DNA of 64,000 bases from Eleginops maclovinus (taxonomy: Eukaryota; Chordata; Actinopteri; Perciformes; Eleginopidae). This document shows, piece after piece, positions 54,961 to 64,000 of this stretch; positions within the stretch are counted from its first letter, which is position 1, and each line of letters begins with the position of its first letter. The position numbers and the translations under genes were made by a program. The stretch is taken from the NCBI RefSeq assembly GCF_036324505.1, contig NC_086366.1:4600427-4664426 (forward strand). Reading direction: 5' to 3'. The notes under the pieces were generated by a model that was given only the letters and a program-made list of their open reading frames with translations, was not told the DNA's origin and did no database searches.

Positions 54961-55108
54961 AGGAGACTAAACATGTAAAGAAGAAGAACCTCCAGTGGTT
55001 ACTTGGGTGAAGTACTTTCCTCTGTGGTAAAGTAGACTCATTATTAGTTAGAGGTACAATACATTGTCAATAAAACTAATTTTTGTGCCAATAGTTGTGG
55101 TGATATGA
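54961..55108. other. Non-coding spacer
   Basis: Nothing recognised. Confidence 0.35.
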
Positions 55109-55476
55109 GACAAAGGTGGAATATAGCTATTATAATCCAGTTATGTACTTGATAACTGTATTTTGTAGGCAAATTATGTACTTTTTACTCCCCGACTGTA
55201 CATGTATTTTACAGCAGTAGTTACTTTGCAGATGTAGATCATTGATGCAGAACATAAGCCAACAATATATCAAGCATTTAAAATGAACCATCTTCACCCG
55301 TTGCATGTGTGATGAACACATAAATGCATGGATAATTATAATACAAATATATAATATACATACATTATTCTGCGGCATGATACGTAAAGAGTACTTTACT
55401 TTAATATATTTTGATGCTAGTACTTTTTTTATGATTTTGCAGATCTTTTACTTGCAACAGAATATTTTTACACAGT
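55109..55476 (-). mobile_element. CCAGTGGTGG-type MITE (family E), copy 2
   Basis: On the + strand it shows GACAAAGGTGGAATATAGC, ATGTACTTTTTACTCC, TTACTTTGCAGATGTAGATC, ATTATTCTGCGGCATGATAC, GTAAAGAGTACTTTACTTTA, TTTTGATGCTAGTACTTTTT and ACTTGCAACAGAATATTTTT, the reverse order of copy 1. The distal CCAGTGGTGG end is missing. Confidence 0.8.
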
Positions 55477-55739
55477 TTTTTTGCTACTCATGCCACAGGG
55501 CTTTATCCATCAACCAGTGTAGATACTTATTCATCTTATCATTTAGTAACCGGTGTCAGGAAGCAGGATGCCATCACCCTACATGCAACACCCTCCCTGA
55601 GCAACCTGATGTGCTCTTCCTTTCTGTCAATCATTCCAGCAATGTTTAGCTCTTTGCACTCACTTTCAGGCCACATCTGAGGGGAAGAGACAGAACCAGC
55701 TCGCAAATATTGACTTTCCAATAACATGAGAGTGCACAG
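55477..55739. other. Non-coding DNA, no gene recognised
   Basis: Nothing recognised. Confidence 0.4.
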
Positions 55740-56040
55740 CAGCCTATCATATGGCTCGAATTAAAGCATTATGACATAATAGAGCGAAGTCGGGGTTAAG
55801 ACCTCATTACTGCCACCCGGGGCCTCTGTTTTCTCTCTCTCGAAACCTGGCAGCTCTCAGTTCTGGTTTTGGACCTGCTCCACTCTAATTGGAGCGGCAA
55901 TATGGAGTAATTGGACGAGGGGCACGGTGTTACTGCGCTGAATGTGGCCCCGGCCTGCGTTTTTTAGCGCTTAACCAATAAGCTCTCAAACCAGACCTCA
56001 GCGTCCCATTAGCCTTTGAACCGCAGCGGAGAGACAGGGG
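55740..56040. promoter_or_regulatory. Candidate conserved non-coding element
   Basis: CTCGAATTAAAGCATTATGA, CCACTCTAATTGGAGCGGCA, TATGGAGTAATTGGACGAGG, AGCGCTTAACCAATAAGC and GTCCCATTAGCC sit in mixed GC with several CpGs and no repeat match. AATTGG/CCAATAAG motifs recur. Enhancer role inferred. Confidence 0.42.
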
Positions 56041-56646
56041 AGAGATTTAAACATGTGAGCGAACACACAGGGCAGCGCACTCCATACGGGATGCAAGGAT
56101 ACATAACGCAGAGTGTAGGTTATAATAGCCGTGAGAGAGTGCGGGAGAGCCTACAACGACGGAGGGTTCGACCACAGACACAGAAAGTGGTTTTGTGGAG
56201 AAGTATTAGCTCTTTATTATTTGAGTTAACCGGTTCTCAGATGTACTGCCTGGGTAATGCGATCTGACTGCCAGTTCAGTAACTCGGGGCAGGAGAGCCA
56301 GGACAGAGTTGCTGTTCCCTCGCCGTTTCCCCCGGACTGGACCAATAAAAAGCCTGCGAGCTCTGCCCCCGAATCGCTGTCTCTGCCTCTCGCTTACCCT
56401 CCCCATTGGGAAGACATTTGGAAACAATCAGCGGTGTGTTTTAAGGGAAGGCCCTTCCCCTATCAATCCCCCTAGATAAGGTATCTATGAGCCTAGCTCC
56501 GTGGCCCCGCACAAGGAATTCATCACCTCTGTTTCCTGTACGCCGTTTAGGGGTCCCCTCATTTTCACTTCTATCTGTGCAGAGTGCAGGGGGCACATTT
56601 TGTGAGAGTGTGTGTGTGTGTGTAAAACTATAGGGGTTTATGTGTT

Positions 56647-56647
<1 letters not shown>
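56041..56647. other. Non-coding DNA, no gene recognised
   Basis: GACCAATAAAAAGCC near 56339 places a CCAAT motif next to an ATAAAA box, but there is no downstream exon signal. A short TG run lies near 56608-56622. Confidence 0.35.
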
Positions 56648-56712
<65 letters not shown>

Positions 56713-56731
56713 TGAGTGAGTGAGTGAGTGA
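56648..56731. repeat. (TG)n followed by (AGTG)n
   Basis: TG tract of about 31 units to 56710, then AGTG repeated five to six times. Confidence 0.97.
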
Positions 56732-56889
56732 ACAACGGCACTTATTTTCTTTTTATTCTGCAGACAGCTGACAAGGTGTGTTTGATTTGAGTACTCCTAT
56801 AGCCTGGGTGGAGTCAGTAGCTCTTACATTTTCCCCTTACTCCTTTCCTTAAGTTACCTTCAGAGTTGTAAATTCATAGGAGGTTGGCT
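56732..56889. other. Non-coding spacer
   Basis: Nothing recognised. Confidence 0.35.
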
Positions 56890-57301
56890 CCAGAGGTTGA
56901 TCAAGTACTCGGATCCTTTACTCAAGTAGAAATACTATGGGTTTAGAACTCTCCAGTAAAGAAAAAGTAGAAAGGTATTAACATTAAAATGCATTTAAAG
57001 TGGAAATGAGTACTTGTATTCAATGAGTAATAGTACTCATTTTGGCCAAATGCACTTAAAGTATCAAAAGTAAAAGTATGCAAGAAAAGGATCCTGTTTT
57101 GATCACTTGTATTGTTAGTATTTTGAACTTCTAGTTCATCAATGCGGAGCCAATTTTAGAGCCTTTGTGAAACACGATTGGTAATCTACTGCATCATAGA
57201 GTAGAAGCACAACATAAAATGGAAATAAATGGTAAATTAGTCATGATAATCCTTAAGTGTGGTACTTGAGTATGTGTACTTAGTTATATTCCACCGCTGG
57301 T
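56890..57301 (+). mobile_element. CCAGTGGTGG-type MITE (family E), complete copy
   Basis: Starts CCAGAGGTTGATCAAGTACT, GGATCCTTTACTCAAGTAGA, and ends TTAGTTATATTCCACCGCTGG, so the two ends are imperfect inverted repeats of CCAGTGGTGGAA. Internal landmarks CACTTAAAGTATCAAAAGTA and TAAGTGTGGTACTTGAGTAT match the family. Confidence 0.85.
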
Positions 57302-59599
57302 TGATCACATTTTTACTAGAACAGTCAAACCTTAACAAAACAGCGTCATGGCTCTGTGGTAGCAACATAACAATCAACACTCTTGCGGTGGGTTTCATTT
57401 GAGCTGGTAAACTTTTTTACATGCAACCATTTCTTCCTTTATTTCTCCTTTTACTTCCTTCTGTTAATCACCATCATCTTTGAAATTATGTCTCTTCCAG
57501 TGACTTTGAAGCGTCCATCGAGAGTGTGCATCCTTGCAGAGTCCTATAACCGCCGAGTATAGACGACGTAAACGTGTGTTACAAGGCAGTGGCATTTATA
57601 TCCCGCCCGATGAGTCAATGCACCTGCGTATAAACCCCATTATATCTGTGGCTGTCTAGACGTTTGTCATTGGGTTATTGCGTTTGCCCTGCATGTGTTT
57701 TCGATCAAATCAACCCCACTGGGATTTCTTCAGCTCGGGAATATGTGATATATATATAATAATTATGTGTGTTTTGACTCCTGCCGTGTTTTGACTCCTG
57801 CTGTGAGCTATCAGCTAGTCAGATTTTGTTCTCCTGCCTCCCCTCTGAGCTTTTCAAACAGGTGGACTCCTCCTTCCGCATCCCTCCTCCTTCAGTCAAA
57901 TAAGTCGTTCCATTCACTTTGGATCTAATAAGGCCCGTGACCTTTGCCCCTGCTTGGACGGACCCCCGACAAGAGCCTCCTTCACCTGGTATTGTGCTGC
58001 CGGCTACACCTTCCAACTGGCAGAGCCCAACCGCCCCCCCTCCCATATGCCCCGCCTTTGTCCTTCTGCAATTCACTCTGACTTTGTTCAGTTAGTTAAC
58101 CTAGCTTCCCCTCCCTGCTGGGAACTCAGACAGAGAAAGAGGGGGGAGGAGGAGGAGGTGGTGTAGAGACAAGGGAGGGGGGTTATTGCTAAGGAATGAG
58201 GGGGAAATCAGAAGTTTGTAGAGGTTTTCTTTTTACTGAGAAAGAAGAGCAGTCTCTGGTCAAAGTGGAGGATTTCACTGACCTTATCGACTCACACACG
58301 GGCGGAAAAATTAATCGAGTAGAGGAATACAAATAAGAGTAAACATTATAAAGGTATTGTGGTGCTGCAGAGACGTCTCAGTGTACCCATTGACTAGGGT
58401 TTACCAATAGTTTGTAATTCATTTATTAATTAGGTTGTGAACACTTTCTAAATCCCTAATAAGACGAGAGATAAACAGGGCAACGGTGACCGGTTGCTTG
58501 CCAAATAGTGAGCCCACATTTATCTGTACTGCTGAGCCTTATGTTGGCTAATTAGCTTAAAAGATGCAAAGAAACATCAAGATGGATGGGGGGAGAATCA
58601 ACTCAGTGAACAAGGATGCTGAATGATGATGAAGAACAGGAAGGAAGTTAAGTAGCCAATATAAGGCTTAGTCATCTTGCTAAATAGTGAGCCTGTGTTG
58701 CTGTATGAAAACTAACTGGTTTATAAATGGTTCTCAATGATCAGCAAAGTGTTTACAACCTAATTATAAACCCTTTATGAATCCTTTATAAGGGAATTCT
58801 TATTGTAAAGTGGTAAATGGATTATGGACTAAATATAGCATATTTTTTATTCTTAATAAATATCTTTCACTGATAATGAGAATAATGACCAATGTGATTC
58901 ATATCACATTTGCATTATCAGTCAAATTGTTTGTTTGCATTTTCCAAATCTAATTCCCGTTATATCTCATACTGTCTTGCTTCTCGAACATGAGATTAGG
59001 ACGTCCGTAAACCCCCCCCCAACCAACACCAATCACACACACACACACATACAGAGAAACACAAACTACTACCAGCACCAACAAACAACAGATTAACCCA
59101 AAAGAAAGGGATTACCAATCAACTGAGCTGCATGGGAAACAGACCCCCAGCTTGTTTTGTCTTTAAGGATTTTTCTGAATGGACATCTCTCCCGTCCAAC
59201 ACAATCAAGCTCCGGTTACACTGAATGGGGGAGCTCATCTCCCTCGCAGACACCGAGGGAGACAAAAGCAGACACAGACACGCTGCTGGAGACACCCTGC
59301 CTCGACGTGTGAAGGAAGTTAGAGGCCAGGGGTGTTGTGGAGGCTCAGCAGGTTAATGCACATGATTTACTCACTGGGATTGGAGCCAATTTAATTCAAT
59401 CAATCGCAGAGAAATAGATAAAAAAAACTGTCAAATAAATGTTGTTGTGGCCTGCAGTATTTGAGACATTGAGGATGACTACGTTGATCGTCATAAATCG
59501 AAACAACAAATATGCAAAAGAGGCCATTTGAAGCATTTTAAACAACTCGATTGCCAGAAAGAATTCGGATAGTTCTGGGATAGAGTTCTCTTGAGGAAA
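57302..59599. other. Non-coding DNA, no gene recognised
   Basis: Poly-C near 59012-59020 with a short CA run after it (59034-59049). Purine-rich 58125-58180. The frames at 57819-58166 overlap on opposite strands without motifs. No exon found. Confidence 0.4.
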
Positions 59600-59693
59600 C
59601 TTGGGGGTTTTAGCCTTTGGAGACCACTTACTTGCAAAAAAAACAAACTACAGGAAAGGGAAAACCCCGGAAAGCATAATAAAGCTTCTTTAA
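59600..59693 (+). mobile_element. TTAA-ended MITE, right-terminal fragment
   Basis: GGGGTTTTAGCCTTTGGAGA, ACTACAGGAAAGGGAAAACC, GGAAAGCATAATAAAGCTTC then TTTAA. Only the right-hand 90 or so bases are clear. Confidence 0.8.
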
Positions 59694-61053
59694 ATGTAAA
59701 ATTCAACTTTCCAAGGTTAAGAAAAGAACAGTTATGGCAAATAAACTAATATGAACTTACTTGTAGGATTAAATCAAGAGTTGTGTATTCTCCCACTAAT
59801 TGATAGGATTCATACCGTAGAGAATCTGATCACACACAACCCAAGGTGTCTAGTTGGACTGACTCAGAAATCTCAATGTTTTCTAAACTTCAGGACTATG
59901 ACAAAGCAGCCCTGAATACGAACCACTACAGACTCAAATATAACTGTTGACCAATAAAGACAGGTGAAAACTACTTCATCCTGCACCCTGACACTTCTTA
60001 GTCCAAGTTCATATTCTACGTTAAATCCAAGTCTTAGCGCAAATCCTTCCAAACCCCATTTTTTTAAGCCCACACCTCAAACAGTTATCTTCCTTTCAGC
60101 TCTACGTGTCCAAACTTATAGTCCAACACATATTTTAGATTTACGATTACAGACAGTTTAATTAAAGGATATGTGTTTCCCGTGCAGCACATCTTAACAG
60201 TCTCTTGTCCAGAACATTGTGTCTAAATGGAGACTCACTTCTCTACTCGCTATCCGGTCTAACACAACAGGTTTTAATGGGCTTTATTGTCTTCTTTACA
60301 ATTCATCAATGAGACCCAAGTGTGTGCTGTGAACGGCTCCTTCATAATTACACTCAGTGTCTCAGCAGCCAGTCGGTGCTCTTCTCAGGAGAGAAAACAG
60401 GTCCCTCAATGATGTCAGAGCGAGGGTGTTCATGCCGCACAAAGCATTGACAACCGCCATTCACGTCGCCTTTACAGAAGCGGGACTTTTACCACTTTGA
60501 AAAAATATGTGCGTGTGAAAATGTGAAGATGTGTGTCCATTGAGAGGTGCGTGAGTGACAGAGAGGTTCATCCCCAGAGCTCCTGTGGGCAGGGCCATCT
60601 CCACTGACAGTGGACGGGATGTGGCAGGGGCCCGGGGATTAAGGGGCTTTTTAGGAGAAGACCAAGAGTGGCTCTTTCTCCCAGTGACAGAGAGAGGTGA
60701 CGGGCCGTCAGGGCGCGGGGGGACAGGCGGACAGCCAGCCAGAGACATCTGCATTCATTCAGGACAGCGGCTTATCCGCTGCACAAAAAAACACGCCCCT
60801 CTTGAAACGCCCTCCGTCCACGCTCTCACACTCTGTCTTATACCCAAGAGTGTATGTGGACACGCATGCGACACACACAACCCCGATTCCTGGATCGACC
60901 TTTCCTGGAGTTCACACTGTCTTTACAAATTAAAAGGCAAAAGTATACAAACTACAGTTGGAAGAACAGTGTGCCTATTAGATTTTCTTCTTTTTTCCGC
61001 TGTTTTGTGAATGGCAAATCCAATATATTAATGAAAAATTGTACACTACATGC
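59694..61053. other. Non-coding DNA, no gene recognised
   Basis: CpG and G/C increase at 60590-60740 (GTGACGGGCCGTCAGGGCGCG). Overlapping frames at 60461-60933 on both strands carry no recognisable domain. Confidence 0.4.
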
Positions 61054-61186
61054 CTTCGGGAGCAATCTTGGTATACATTAAGTATGTTGCCTGGGGATAC
61101 TTGGGCATGTTTAATGCTGGGAATAGGGATTAAACCACTGACCCTTTGATTGGTAGAGGCTCGAAACCTGCAGGCACGGCAACCCT
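61054..61186 (-). mobile_element. tRNA-derived SINE, decayed
   Basis: On the minus strand: GCCTCTACCAATCAAAGGGT, CAGTGGTTTAATCCCTATTC (B box GGTTTAATCCC, close to GGTTCRANTCC), then AACATGCCCAAGTATCCCCA and GGCAACATACTTAA, ending near TTGCTCCCG. This order matches a common teleost tRNA-type SINE whose tail reads gtcgaagtatccttgggcaa. The A box is not clear. Confidence 0.72.
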
Positions 61187-63480
<2,294 letters not shown>

Positions 63481-64000
63481 TGCCTTGCCACGATCCCATC
63501 TTTCCCCTAAAGCCCTCCCCCCCATCACCACCACCACACACACGCACACTCACATCCCAGTTCCTCAGCTTTTTTAAATACATATTATTATTCAAGCTCC
63601 CCGTAAATTACCGCCGGATTAAAATTCATGAAACCTCTTTTCTTTTTATTTCCTTCCCTGGGAAAAACTGAATAAGCCAGAGAGCTTGTTCAACCGCCTG
63701 TAAATCTCCTAGGGACTTTTTATTAAGATTTGGTGTTATGAAAATGGGCAAAAATTAAGAGTTTTCCTTCACTTCAATTTAAAGAGACGTTTATATATTG
63801 CATCTCAAGCGGCAGTTGATAATGAGGGAGAAGTCTTAGCTTCTTGGAGGAAAAAAAAGAAAGGCATTCACTTTGGTTTTGTCCAAGCCAAAACCACTGA
63901 GTCAGAGTTGATGGGCTGGAGCAATGCTCTATGATGCAAACCCAACGAGCACCGGTCCAAATCCAAAAGTATTTATATGAGGGGAATGTTGATACTCTAC
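63481..64000. promoter_or_regulatory. Candidate conserved non-coding element at 63560-63850
   Basis: A C/CA-rich stretch (63510-63550) is followed by CATATTATTATTCAAGCTCC, CGTAAATTACCGCCGG, ATTAAAATTCATGAAACC, TTTTTATTAAGATTTGG, AAAATTAAGAG and GTTGATAATGAGGG. AT-rich, complex, no repeat match and no frame longer than chance. It continues the enhancer-like block to the left. Confidence 0.38.

Overview
This window looks like non-coding chromosomal DNA from a ray-finned fish, probably a spiny-rayed (percomorph) teleost. The evidence is (1) a dozen long CA/TG microsatellites, some about 100 dinucleotides long; (2) interspersed repeats of types I recognise from teleost genomes: a LINE 3' tail carrying the 'gagagggatccctcctctgt' block, a palindromic MITE with CCAGTGGTGG ends, tRNA-derived SINE pieces and the 'ctttggataaaagtgtcagc' tail; and (3) no operons, no bacterial-type genes and no long open frames. 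I found no protein-coding gene that I can defend. Nearly all open frames over 60 codons are CA-repeat translations (Cys-Val or His-Thr runs) or chance frames. The species and locus cannot be named from the sequence alone.

Layout. 1-27 kb: mostly single-copy sequence with several AT-rich, homeodomain-core-rich blocks that look like conserved non-coding elements (0.34-1.06, 7.48-7.87, 8.38-8.79, 23.56-23.80 kb). Between them lie CA tracts, a nested repeat at 5.5-6.15 kb (LINE tail inside an older element), a reverse-transcriptase relic at 14.97 kb, two copies of an unnamed repeat (family C) and a CpG-rich patch at 21.24-21.56 kb that could be a promoter. 27.5-60 kb: at least eleven copies or pieces of a TTAA-ended MITE rich in CCAAT boxes, none of which I see before 27.5 kb. 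This part also holds two more family C copies, three copies of the CCAGTGGTGG MITE, a five-unit decayed tandem array (32.70-33.47 kb), and a pair of about 340-bp inverted repeats of about 97-98% identity (34.8 and 41.1 kb) enclosing 6 kb. That enclosed segment contains a CG/CGCA/CA tract with strong Z-DNA potential. 60-64 kb: a SINE, the longest CA tract, and another block resembling conserved non-coding DNA next to a G-quadruplex motif.

How it fits together. The mix of candidate conserved non-coding blocks in a gene-free 64 kb would suit a regulatory gene desert or a very large intron near a developmental regulator. That is inference; cross-species alignment would decide it. I did not find a new multi-gene system. 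The strongest unexplained structures are the inverted repeat pair and the decayed tandem array.
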